NCBI GenBank assembly: GCA_000746585.2
Contig: CP009217.2
Coordinates: forward strand, 1,554,662 to 1,618,661
Source of the DNA: Rickettsiales bacterium Ac37b
Lineage (GTDB): Bacteria > Pseudomonadota > Alphaproteobacteria > Rickettsiales > Arcanibacteraceae
DNA: 64,000 bases
Direction of reading: 5' to 3'
The notes under the pieces were generated by a model, which had not been told where the DNA came from, ran no database searches, and saw only the letters and a program-made list of their open reading frames with translations. Below, piece after piece: positions 17,428 through 26,213 of this stretch; the stretch's first letter is position 1, and each line of letters begins with the position of its first letter. Made by a program: the position numbers and the translations under genes.

Positions 17428-19791
17428 ATGAGAAAAGATTTCTCTTTATACAAACAGTATATTTATTTAGTAGTAATTATACCTTTATTAATTTTAATCT
17501 TAACTATATTAGTGAGTTTTATAACTTACGAATTTGTCAAAAGAGATAGAAAATTTATATATTTTAATGAACTGACAAAAATTACCTCTGTTGTAGAAAG
17601 TAATTTTAATTATATTGAAAAATTTGCTAGGGTTATGGGGGATAAAATCATTAAGCGACATGATTATACTCCTGAAGGCGTAGGTAAAATTTTAAAAAGG
17701 TCATTTTTAATAGCTAAAATAGGCCAAGATATATCAACCTTAACAAATTTTGATTTTGTAACTTTAGACGGAAAAGTTATAGCTAATGCTACTGAAGGAG
17801 CTCTTGATAGTTTTCCCACAGTCAAAAAAGAAGAGAGATTATGGATGAATCTTGCACCATTAAAGCCATGGACACTCATTATTGATCCTAAAGTTGGAAA
17901 AGGAATAGTAGGTAAAGATCAAATAGTAGATTATGGAATTCCTGCAGGTTTAGGTATAACTAATGAGGAAGGAAAGCCTGTAGGAATTATCTCGGCAGGA
18001 ATAGATATAGAAAAACTGGTCAATAAAATTAAGGAAAACTTTAATGCTAACAGTATTCGTTTTTTACTATTTAACGACAATTTTGATTTGATAGCCCAAT
18101 CCAATGCTAACGCTATATTAATAGATAAAAATTTATTGAAAAAATTGATTCCTCTTACTCCTAGTATGGGTATCTTAAATAAAAAAATACAATATAATGG
18201 TACAGAATATTTTGTATATCAACGTATGAATGACTATCCTTTTATAATTTTAGTAGGAGAAGATGATTATATACTTAGTAAATTATTTAGAGAAAGAGTA
18301 ATTCTACCAGCTATATTTAGTTTTATGATTTGCTTATTGCTATTTATTTTATTCCTATTTTTTAGAAATAAATTAATTATCCCTATTAAAATGCTATCAG
18401 ACATGGCAAGATTTATTCCAGAAGGTAAAAATAAGGTACTAATTCCTGAAAAATATAATTCTTTAGAAATTTCTAATCTTGCTTACCAAATTCAGAAAAT
18501 AAGTACTTATACTAATGAAATAAATAATATAAGAGCTAAACTTGAAGATACTAAAGAAGAATTACAAAAGACTAATAAATCCTTAGAGCAAAATACTGTA
18601 GAACTCAAGCAAGCACTAGCAGCCAAGACAGAGTTCTTAAATAACATGAGTCATGAGATTAGGACGCCAATGCAAGGGTTTACTGTGATTTCAACTTCCC
18701 TCGTTGAGCATTGGCAAGAGTTTAACGATGAACGAAAATATGAGTTAGCAGATAAAATTGCAAGCAATGCCAAAAGATTGTCTTCACTTCTTAGCCATCT
18801 CCTTGATCTTTCTAAGTTCCAAGCAGGAAAGATGAGGCTTAGTTTAGAGAAAATAGATTTAAACTTGATTATCACGGAAATGATTGAAGAGGCTAAAACT
18901 TTATATATTAATGGCAAGCAGCTCCAAATTAATTTCACTCCTTTAAAAGAAGCATTTATCCTAGCAGACAAAGAAAGAATAGGCCAAGTTCTTCGTAATT
19001 TATTTGTCAATAGCATCAAATTCAGTCCAAATAATTCTACCATCACTGTTTCGCTAGAGCTTTCTGAAATTACTTATGATGATCAAAATAAAAGTGAAGC
19101 TTATCATTTTTCAATTAAAGATGAAGGGGTTGGCGTTCCTGAAAATGAATTATATACCATCTTTGAGGTCTTTGTTCAAAGCAGTAAGACCAAAATAAAA
19201 GCAGGAGGCACGGGTCTTGGCCTTGCTATCTGTAAAGAAATTATCGACGCGCATCATGGTGAAATTTGGGCAGAAAATAATGAAGATAAGGGCGCGACTT
19301 TTAACTTTGTTGTTCCAATATCGCAGGCCAAACAGATGGACGGCCATAAAATCATTGCCGAAAATAATGTAGCAATTACCACAAAACCTGCTATTCAAAC
19401 TACTAAATCAGCTAACATTTTAATTATAGACGATGAAGAGGCCTGCTTAATGAGTATGGAATTACTGCTTTTTGGAAGTGGCTATAATCTCCATAAAGCA
19501 GTGGGAGGTTATGCGGGACTTGAATATTTGAAAGAACATTCTAAGGAAATAGATTTAATTTTGCTCGACTTAATGATGCCCGATATTTATGGCTTAAATG
19601 TACTCGCTGAAATCAAGCAGGATCCAGCACTTAGAAAAATTCCAGTTATTTTACAGACTGGCTCTTCAGATAATGCCGAAATTGAAAGAGCATTCACACT
19701 TGGCATTTTTACCTATATCAAAAAACCTTATCAGAAACAGAATGTCATAGCTGAGCTTGCACAAGCTTTAAAGGTAAAACATGGCGCTTGA
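17428..19791 (+). CDS. Hybrid sensor histidine kinase with dCache-like sensor (HK2)
   Basis: 787 residues, same plan as HK1: membrane helix (about 13-35), extracytoplasmic PDC/dCache-like region ('NFDFVTLDGKVIANATEG', 'GLGITNEEGKPVGIISAGI'), second helix (about 290-312), coiled coil, HisKA with 'SHEIRTPMQGF' (His near 408), HATPase and receiver (Asp near 712). The sensor is clearly diverged from HK1, while the catalytic part from about residue 390 onward is nearly identical. The final 210 bases of the gene plus 130 bases downstream are identical to the end of HK3, a recent recombination or duplication. Confidence 0.9.
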   Translation: MRKDFSLYKQYIYLVVIIPLLILILTILVSFITYEFVKRDRKFIYFNELTKITSVVESNFNYIEKFARVMGDKIIKRHDYTPEGVGKILKRSFLIAKIGQDISTLTNFDFVTLDGKVIANATEGALDSFPTVKKEERLWMNLAPLKPWTLIIDPKVGKGIVGKDQIVDYGIPAGLGITNEEGKPVGIISAGIDIEKLVNKIKENFNANSIRFLLFNDNFDLIAQSNANAILIDKNLLKKLIPLTPSMGILNKKIQYNGTEYFVYQRMNDYPFIILVGEDDYILSKLFRERVILPAIFSFMICLLLFILFLFFRNKLIIPIKMLSDMARFIPEGKNKVLIPEKYNSLEISNLAYQIQKISTYTNEINNIRAKLEDTKEELQKTNKSLEQNTVELKQALAAKTEFLNNMSHEIRTPMQGFTVISTSLVEHWQEFNDERKYELADKIASNAKRLSSLLSHLLDLSKFQAGKMRLSLEKIDLNLIITEMIEEAKTLYINGKQLQINFTPLKEAFILADKERIGQVLRNLFVNSIKFSPNNSTITVSLELSEITYDDQNKSEAYHFSIKDEGVGVPENELYTIFEVFVQSSKTKIKAGGTGLGLAICKEIIDAHHGEIWAENNEDKGATFNFVVPISQAKQMDGHKIIAENNVAITTKPAIQTTKSANILIIDDEEACLMSMELLLFGSGYNLHKAVGGYAGLEYLKEHSKEIDLILLDLMMPDIYGLNVLAEIKQDPALRKIPVILQTGSSDNAEIERAFTLGIFTYIKKPYQKQNVIAELAQALKVKHGA

Positions 19792-19921
19792 TTTTATATC
19801 TTAAAAATATATTTTTATATTAATGAATAAAGTGTATTTTTAATTTAAATATTTATTTTGAAGCTTTTTATCCAGGAATAGAGTAATTTTACCTTATCTC
19901 AAAATCATCACTTAATTTGCC
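19582..19921. repeat. 340-base exact duplicate of 23894-24233
   Basis: By line-by-line reading, the receiver 3' end, the spacer and the last codons of the opposite-strand immunity-like gene are identical at 19582-19921 and 23894-24233, a constant offset of 4312 bases. Differences begin immediately on both sides. This marks a recent conversion or unequal exchange between HK2 and HK3. Confidence 0.85.
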
Positions 19922-20071
19922 GGTTTGTAAATCTAATTTATAACCTCTGCGACTATAAGCATACCATTGACTAGTATCAAGATTTGCTCCTACACTTACA
20001 AATGGTTTATTATACAGATTTTTGGTTATAGTAAGTGTCAAGTTGTTAAAAATAATTTCTAAATTCAGCAA
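19889..20071 (-). pseudogene. Orphan immunity-like protein fragment
   Basis: 60 residues. The last 11 ('TGKLSDDFEIR') are identical to the end of the protein at 24201-24581; before that it resembles it more loosely ('WYAYSRRGYKLDL' versus 'IYAFSYRGYVLDT'). It appears to be the C-terminal part of a divergent paralogue, without an upstream partner. It may be a remnant of polymorphic toxin immunity genes. Confidence 0.4.
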
Positions 20072-20303
20072 TAAGTAAACCTGAATATCTACCTAATTTT
20101 TCTTAATTTTGTAGCAATATTTTTTTAAAATGGATTAAAAAAGATTTACTTGTTTAATTGTAACAAACAATATAAAAAACCACCTAATATTTAAACTGCT
20201 GTTAATAAAATAGTATACTTTTCTACAGTATTTATTTTAAATATGCATACTCTATATCTCATTTAAAGAAAACTTATATTTTTTATTATAAAGTAATAAT
20301 TCT

Positions 20304-21437
20304 ATGATTAAATATGAAAATATTTATGTAAGGTTGCCCTTACTCGAATATGTAGCCAATTTAATGTATAAAACAAATTTAGAAAATATACATATTATAG
20401 CTTGCCAACATGTTTTGCCTTCAACTCATTTAATGTTACGTTCAATGTTTGATTTAGGGCTTAAACCAGAAAATTGCGCAGTGATAGGTAAATGCTATTC
20501 TACCTCTAATTTAGTTATAAAGCATATGAGGCAAGAAGGAATATATGTAGATAATTCAAGTAATTATTTTGATAGCCACCTCTCATTTGATGAACAATTC
20601 CAACATAATATACATCATTTTTTACGTGAACAAATTACTCGCATGAATCTTGGTAAGAATGATAAAGTAATTATTATGGATGATGGAGGAGAATTGCTGC
20701 TAGCTGCTAATAATTTATTATCAGAATATTCGAATATCTATGGTGTAGAACAGACTTCTTCTGGATATAACAAATTAAAAAATAAGGAATTACACTTTCC
20801 AGTAATGAATGTAGCACGTTCTAAAGCAAAACTGAATATAGAATCTCCAATGATTATTGAATCTTCACTTAATCAACTAACTAATCATCTTAATGAATTA
20901 AAATTATTTCCTACCACTTGCCTTATAGTAGGTAATGGGATACTCGGTAGCTGTTTATCTAAGTCCTTATCTCTTAAATATAAGGTAAAATGCTATGACA
21001 CTATTACAACATTAAGTGATTTAGAACCAACCGAATTAAATTTATCAGATTATGACTTAATTATAGGTACCACTGGAGAAGTAGCTATTTCTAGTTCTAT
21101 ATATCATCTTCTTAAAAAAGGAGTAATATTAGCTAGTATTTCTTCTTCTGATAGAGAATTTGACGCTGTTCACTTGCGTAAACTGCTTCAACCAACCAAT
21201 AATTGCCATAATAATGTTATAGTAAATAATATGTATTTACTGAATTCCGGCTTTCCCATTAATTTTTATGCTACTGAGAAAGATAACATACCTTTACATA
21301 ACATCCAGCTTACTTTTGCATTATTACTAGCTGGGGTATGTCAAGTTCTTAATAATGATAATCTAGGTTTTGTTAGACTAGAAGAAAGTTTGCAAAATAA
21401 TATTACAAAAAAATATATAAAATTAAACAATAGGTAA
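20304..21437 (+). CDS. S-adenosylhomocysteine hydrolase-like protein
   Basis: 377 residues, shorter than true SahH (about 430-470). Recognisable landmarks in order: 'IIACQHVLPSTHLMLRSM' (SahH substrate domain), 'KVIIMDDGGELL' (SahH 'ILDDGGDLT'), 'GVEQTSSGYNKL' (SahH 'SEETTTGV.RL'), 'FPVMNVARSKAK' (SahH 'INVNDSVTKSK') and an NAD-binding 'VGNGILGSCLSKSL'. The catalytic Lys appears kept but the following Asp looks replaced, so ordinary hydrolase activity is uncertain. It starts an operon with a methyltransferase (3-base gap) and the CqsS-like kinase. A role in SAM/SAH chemistry for a signal molecule is inference; housekeeping SahH is less likely. Confidence 0.6.
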   Translation: MIKYENIYVRLPLLEYVANLMYKTNLENIHIIACQHVLPSTHLMLRSMFDLGLKPENCAVIGKCYSTSNLVIKHMRQEGIYVDNSSNYFDSHLSFDEQFQHNIHHFLREQITRMNLGKNDKVIIMDDGGELLLAANNLLSEYSNIYGVEQTSSGYNKLKNKELHFPVMNVARSKAKLNIESPMIIESSLNQLTNHLNELKLFPTTCLIVGNGILGSCLSKSLSLKYKVKCYDTITTLSDLEPTELNLSDYDLIIGTTGEVAISSSIYHLLKKGVILASISSSDREFDAVHLRKLLQPTNNCHNNVIVNNMYLLNSGFPINFYATEKDNIPLHNIQLTFALLLAGVCQVLNNDNLGFVRLEESLQNNITKKYIKLNNR

Positions 21438-21440
21438 TAA

Positions 21441-22256
21441 ATGACAGATATAATTGATAAAATAATAACCAAGGAAGAAAAATTAACTAGATTGGTAAAA
21501 TCCGTGTTAAATAATGCTTTATATAAAAATGAATTGAATCAACTAGCTCAAGCAGTTAACATAACTGAAGAGGAAATAATTCAAACTTTCCTCGATTATA
21601 ATCTTGATATTTTTTCACATGGTAATGAAATATATGACCAACCTGCAATAAGAATGGTATTACATATTCATAATTTGTTAGAAGGAAGTTGGCATATAGC
21701 AAGACAAGAGCAGGTAATAGAATTTATCCAAATAGCAAATCCCAGTACTATAATAGATCTAGGTTTTGGTGTGCCTTCCAAATATGTAAGAAAAACTTTA
21801 CAAGATAAATCAGCAAAGATAACGCTTTGTGATATAGCTACTCCTGCTATTACTTTTGCCGAACAATTATTAACTATTTGGGATCAAAATTGGCAAAGTA
21901 CTGTTGAATTTAAACAGGGAGATATGGAAAATACTCATGATTTTGTTGGGTTGTATGATTTATATATATTTCAGGATTCTATAGAACACGTATATAATCC
22001 AACATCGTGCTTAAAAAAGTATATAGAGCTATCTAATCCCAAAACTAAATTTCTATTAACTTTACCTATATGCTCCCTCATTCCTATGCATAATATAGCA
22101 TGGCTTGATATTGAAAGTGCAAATAAATGGTTAAAATCCTGTGGACTTTCTGTGGAGAATTATTCAGAAATTTATACTAATCCCCAAATAGATTTATTTA
22201 GTGATTCTTTTGAGTCTCCACTTCTAAATTATATAATATTATGTAATAAAGTGTAA
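21441..22256 (+). CDS. SAM-dependent methyltransferase in receptor operon 3 (MT3)
   Basis: 271 residues. Motif I is 'TIIDLGFGVPSKYV' (about 105), then 'ITLCDIATPAITFAEQ' (acidic strand 2) and 'YDLYIFQDSIEHVYNP' (motif IV region), a typical class I Rossmann methyltransferase with a helical N-terminal domain. It is not closely related to MT1, MT2 or MT4: the 'YNKRFG' N-terminal motif is absent. It starts 3 bases after the SahH-like gene and ends 5 bases before the kinase gene, so the three are one transcript. Substrate unknown. Confidence 0.72.
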   Translation: MTDIIDKIITKEEKLTRLVKSVLNNALYKNELNQLAQAVNITEEEIIQTFLDYNLDIFSHGNEIYDQPAIRMVLHIHNLLEGSWHIARQEQVIEFIQIANPSTIIDLGFGVPSKYVRKTLQDKSAKITLCDIATPAITFAEQLLTIWDQNWQSTVEFKQGDMENTHDFVGLYDLYIFQDSIEHVYNPTSCLKKYIELSNPKTKFLLTLPICSLIPMHNIAWLDIESANKWLKSCGLSVENYSEIYTNPQIDLFSDSFESPLLNYIILCNKV

Positions 22257-22261
22257 AATTT

Positions 22262-24103
22262 ATGTATTCTATAAATATATATAACTTTGCTAAAAAATTA
22301 TTTAAAAATCTTCATAAAAGAATGGTTTATAATACCAAGGAAGCAGAGCCATATTTATTTAGCTTTGGCATAGTATTATTTATTGGCTTTTTAGGTTTTT
22401 ATTTTTTTAACAATTTTATTGCTGTGCCTGAAGGATATGATAGTTTATTCATGAGATGTATAGTTGGGCTACTGGCGCTTCCATTTATCTTAAAAATACA
22501 TTTCTTATCTAAATTTAAAACTTTTTTACCAATATATTTTCATGTCACCCTATTATATTGTTTACCATTTTTTTTCTCCTATCTACTATTTAAAAACCCT
22601 AATTCATATGTGTGGGTAGTTAATGGGTTGCTTGGGTTAGTAATATTAAACTTATTTGTGGATTGGTTATCATATTCTATATTGGTATTTCTAGGCGTAG
22701 GTCTTGGGTGGATTTGTTTTATTAATACAACTTATAATCATGATTTACCCCCACATATGGTAGGGGTGCTAGCAAGTTATCTAGCACCTATGATATATTT
22801 TGTTTTATTTTCTTATAAGAAATCTGCTATTTACAATGAACAAAAATTTCGATTAGAAGTTACCAAAGAACTTAAAGATCAACTGGAACAAAAAGTAGAG
22901 GAACGCACTCTCGAGCTTCAGCAAGCACTAGCCGCCAAGACAGAGTTCCTCAATAACATGAGTCATGAGATTAGGACGCCAATGCAAGGGTTTACTAGCT
23001 TATCTGAAGGGTTAGTAGAACATTGGCAAGTTTTGGAAGAGCAAAAAAAATATGAGTTAGCAGATAAAATTGCAAGCAATGCCAAAAGATTGTCTTCACT
23101 TCTCAGCCATCTCCTTGATCTTTCTAAGTTCCAAGCAGGAAAGATGAGGCTTAGTTTAGAGAAAATAGATTTAAACTTGATTATCACGGAAATGATTGAA
23201 GAGGCCAAAACTTTATATATTAATGGCAAGCAGCTGCAAATTAATTTCACTCCTTTAAAAGATGCCTTTATCCTAGCGGACAAAGAAAGAATTGGGCAGG
23301 TGCTTCGTAATTTATTTGTTAATAGCATCAAATTCAGCCCAAATAATTCTACCATCACTGTTTCGCTAGAGCTTTCTGAAATTACCTATGATGACCAAAA
23401 TAAATCTGAAGCTTATCATTTTGCTATTAAAGATGAAGGAATTGGCGTTCCTGAAAATGAATTATATACTATCTTTGAGGTCTTTGTTCAAAGCAGTAAG
23501 ACCAAAACAAAAGCAGGAGGAACCGGCCTTGGACTTGCGATATGCAAAGAAATTATCGAAGCTCATCATGGTGAAATTTGGGCAGAAAATAACCAAGACC
23601 AAGGTGCAACTTTTAATTTTGTTGTTCCAATATCGCAGGCCAAACAGGTGGATGGCCATAAAATTATTGCAGAAAATAATGTCGAAATACCTACAAAACC
23701 TACCACTCAAACTACTAAAACTACTAACATTTTAATAATAGATGATGAAGATGCCTGCCTAATGAGTATGGAATTACTGCTTTTTGGAAGTGGTTATAAT
23801 CTCCATAAAGCAGCGGGAGGTTATGCTGGCCTTGAGTATTTAAAAGAACATTTTAAGGAAATAGATTTAATTTTACTTGATTTAATGATGCCAGATATTT
23901 ATGGCTTAAATGTACTCGCTGAAATCAAGCAGGATCCAGCACTTAGAAAAATTCCAGTTATTTTACAGACTGGCTCTTCAGATAATGCCGAAATTGAAAG
24001 AGCATTCACACTTGGCATTTTTACCTATATCAAAAAACCTTATCAGAAACAGAATGTCATAGCTGAGCTTGCACAAGCTTTAAAGGTAAAACATGGCGCT
24101 TGA
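22262..24103 (+). CDS. Hybrid sensor histidine kinase with CqsS/LqsS-like multi-helix sensor (HK3)
   Basis: 613 residues. Unlike HK1 and HK2 the sensor (about 30-190) is a bundle of about six membrane helices: 'EAEPYLFSFGIVLFIGFLG', 'GYDSLFMRCIVGLLALP', 'YFHVTLLYCLPFFFSYLL', 'VWVVNGLLGLVILNLF'. This resembles the membrane domain of the Vibrio CqsS and Legionella LqsS quorum-sensing kinases, which bind alpha-hydroxyketone signals. Coiled coil, HisKA ('SHEIRTPMQGF', His near 235), HATPase and receiver (Asp near 540) follow and are nearly identical to HK1 and HK2. Being in an operon with SAM enzymes suggests a synthase-receptor pair. Confidence 0.88.
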   Translation: MYSINIYNFAKKLFKNLHKRMVYNTKEAEPYLFSFGIVLFIGFLGFYFFNNFIAVPEGYDSLFMRCIVGLLALPFILKIHFLSKFKTFLPIYFHVTLLYCLPFFFSYLLFKNPNSYVWVVNGLLGLVILNLFVDWLSYSILVFLGVGLGWICFINTTYNHDLPPHMVGVLASYLAPMIYFVLFSYKKSAIYNEQKFRLEVTKELKDQLEQKVEERTLELQQALAAKTEFLNNMSHEIRTPMQGFTSLSEGLVEHWQVLEEQKKYELADKIASNAKRLSSLLSHLLDLSKFQAGKMRLSLEKIDLNLIITEMIEEAKTLYINGKQLQINFTPLKDAFILADKERIGQVLRNLFVNSIKFSPNNSTITVSLELSEITYDDQNKSEAYHFAIKDEGIGVPENELYTIFEVFVQSSKTKTKAGGTGLGLAICKEIIEAHHGEIWAENNQDQGATFNFVVPISQAKQVDGHKIIAENNVEIPTKPTTQTTKTTNILIIDDEDACLMSMELLLFGSGYNLHKAAGGYAGLEYLKEHFKEIDLILLDLMMPDIYGLNVLAEIKQDPALRKIPVILQTGSSDNAEIERAFTLGIFTYIKKPYQKQNVIAELAQALKVKHGA

Positions 24104-24200
24104 TTTTATATCTTAAAAATATATTTTTATATTAATGAATAAAGTGTATTTTTAATTTAAATATTTATTTTGAAGCTTTTTATCCAGGAATAGAGTAATT

Positions 24201-24581
24201 TTACCTTATCTCAAAATCATCACTTAATTTGCCTGTATTTGTATCCAAAACATAGCCTCGATAGCTAAAAGCATATATTTGTTTTGTTTTTGTATTATAA
24301 GCAAGAGAATCTACAGGTTTATCATAAATAACTTTTGCTCCGGTTTCTTTATCAATATAGTAGGGCTTTTCTACGTACCATAATATATTTCCTTCTAAAT
24401 CATAACACCAGATGCTACGATTATAATCAAAATTGGGGATTGACTCTTTAATCTCATCAGGATCATATGCTACAATTATTCTATCAACCATAATAATAGC
24501 ACTTCCAACATAATATGGAAATTCTTTATATTGGTCATGAATCTTAAAAATATTACTTTTAGGAGTTATTACTTCTATCAT
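24201..24581 (-). CDS. Immunity-like small protein
   Basis: 126 residues, rich in aromatic residues, with repeated 'WY..D.TG' style segments ('DLEGNILWYVEKPYYID', 'FSYRGYVLDTNTGKL'), as in beta-propeller-like or polymorphic-toxin immunity proteins. Its ATG overlaps the stop of an upstream minus-strand frame in ATGA, the usual layout of a toxin followed by its immunity gene. No secretion signal. The 3' end is duplicated after HK2. The function is inferred from layout only. Confidence 0.5.
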   Translation of the reverse strand: MIEVITPKSNIFKIHDQYKEFPYYVGSAIIMVDRIIVAYDPDEIKESIPNFDYNRSIWCYDLEGNILWYVEKPYYIDKETGAKVIYDKPVDSLAYNTKTKQIYAFSYRGYVLDTNTGKLSDDFEIR

Positions 24582-24698
24582 TCTAAAGGTATTCCTGGTT
24601 TAAACCATTTGTCTTTAACTGGATTCATAAAATAAAACTGTGTTCCTTTACCTTTACCTCCAAAATTCCTTTCTTGTACAATTCCTATGGCAATTCTA
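24578..24698 (-). pseudogene. C-terminal remnant of a possible polymorphic toxin
   Basis: A 39-codon open stretch reads 'RIAIGIVQERNFGGKGKGTQF' followed by 'KWFKPGIPLE' and stops in an ATGA overlap with the immunity-like gene. The Gly-rich 'GGKGKGTQF' tail close to the stop is typical of toxin C-termini in Rhs/CDI-type systems. The upstream part is replaced at 24699 by the inverted repeat of an ISL3-like element. The family is not identified. Confidence 0.4.
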
Positions 24699-25779
24699 GG
24701 GTTCTGGATCAAGTAGAGGGTCAAAGTTGATCTAAATGTGCTACGTTAGTAGCTTGAAAAACGTACATATAAGAATCAACAATGCCGAGATTTGATATTA
24801 TCGTAAATTTACCCGGAATAAAAGTGAAAAATATAGAAGCAGTAGTGAAACTTTGAGAAAAGAAATCTTTGCCCTATATAATAAGGGTGTGTCTAGAAAA
24901 GATTTGGCCAAGCTAGTTGGAGTGAGTACCTCAACTATAGAGCGCTGCTACCATGCGCTTTATAAGTCAGAGAATAAGGAGTTTAACTCTCGTCTAGTCC
25001 CGCGAGTACTTGGCATTGATGAGCATTCTTTTTCGAAGAAGCAAGGATTTGCTACGACATGCTGTAATCTGGCAAGAGATAATATCTTTGATGTGGTTAA
25101 AGGCAAATCAGCAAAAGATTTAGAAGATTATCTAAGCAAACTAGAAGGTAGAGAAATGGTTAGAGTGGTCTGTATTGATACTCGTTACCGCTATCATGCA
25201 ATTATTAGAAAATGGTTCCCCAATGCTAAGATCGTGGCTGACAGATTCCACGTGATTAGGTTGGTCAATTACTATTTTGTTAAGCAAGCGCAAATGATTG
25301 ATCCTGAAACTAAACACAAGCGAAGTTATGTAAAACTACTTATGATGCATAAGAAAAATATGACAGAAGAACAATCAAGGAGGTTTAAACAATATTTAGA
25401 AGGTCATCCAGCAATCAGATCAATATATGAGTTTAAGGAGAAATTGATCAACTGCCTGCGTGAGAAACGCAAATCAAAGCCCAGTGTTAAATATGATCTG
25501 ATCCCGGTATTTTTAGAAGCTATCAAAGAACTGAAAAATAGTAGCTTTACCTTATTACAAACTCTAGGTAAGACTTTAAGTGAGTGGAAAGATGAAAGAG
25601 GGCGAATGTGGAGATTTAGCAGAAATAATGGTATTACCGAAGGCTTTCATAGAAAAATGAAATTGATACAAAGACGTACTTATGGATTTAAGAATTTTGA
25701 AAATTATAGATTGCGAGTTAAAGTCTTATGTTCTTAACTAACAACTTCAATTTTGCCCCACTTTTTGATACAGACCCCT
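24699..25779 (+). mobile_element. ISL3-family element (decayed)
   Basis: The left end GGGTTCTGGATCAAGTAG (24699 on) matches, with a few differences, the complement of the right end, which reads inward GGGGTCTGTATCAAAAAG (ending at 25779). Between them lies an ISL3-type transposase. The element sits at the broken edge of the toxin-like remnant. Confidence 0.65.
24782..25737 (+). pseudogene. ISL3-family transposase with lost N-terminal region
   Basis: A short frame from ATG 24782 ('MPRFDIIVNLPGIKVKNIEA') matches the N-terminus of ISL3 transposases and stops at once. The main frame from TTG 24853 (294 residues) continues with a helix-turn-helix ('SRKDLAKLVGVSTSTIERCY') and the DDE domain ('VLGIDEHSFSKKQGF', 'KIVADRFHVIRLVN', 'NNGITEGFHRKMKLIQRR'). 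The zinc-finger region of about 60-100 residues normally between them is missing, so the transposase is probably inactive. Confidence 0.8.
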
Positions 25780-25937
25780 CTAAGTAAAGCAATTCTAATA
25801 AAACTAACAATAATATAAATTATTTTTTTACTAAAATTATATCTTAAAAACTTTATATTATTTATTTTAAAAGTAGCACGAAGGTAGCACTAAATATTTA
25901 AGTATAAAAAAAATTCTCACCAACACTAGAGAAAAGC

Positions 25938-26014
25938 TGGCGCGCCCTAAGAGATTCGAACTCCTGACCCACAGATTAGAAATCTGTTGCTCTATCCTGC
26001 TGAGCTAAGGGCGC
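25938..26014 (-). tRNA. tRNA-Arg (anticodon TCT)
   Basis: On the minus strand the sequence starts GCGCCCTTAGCTCAGC, has anticodon stem CAGAT/ATCTG with loop TTCTA (anticodon TCT), T-arm GTTCGAATC, and acceptor AGGGCGC pairing with the 5' end. Discriminator G and an encoded CCA (25938-25940) follow. All arms pair. Confidence 0.95.
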
Positions 26015-26213
26015 AAATAACCAAATGCAATTTATGATATTCGATCACGAAAATCAACAGTAAAATGTAAATTTACAAATAAAATTATAGATCCTTTATG
26101 GTCAAACTATAACGAGACTTCAATTTACTATCTATAAAATCTTTTTTACAAGCTAATGAATTTATAGTATACCCTAATTATAAGTTATATAATTTAAAAT
26201 ATATTTAACCGAG

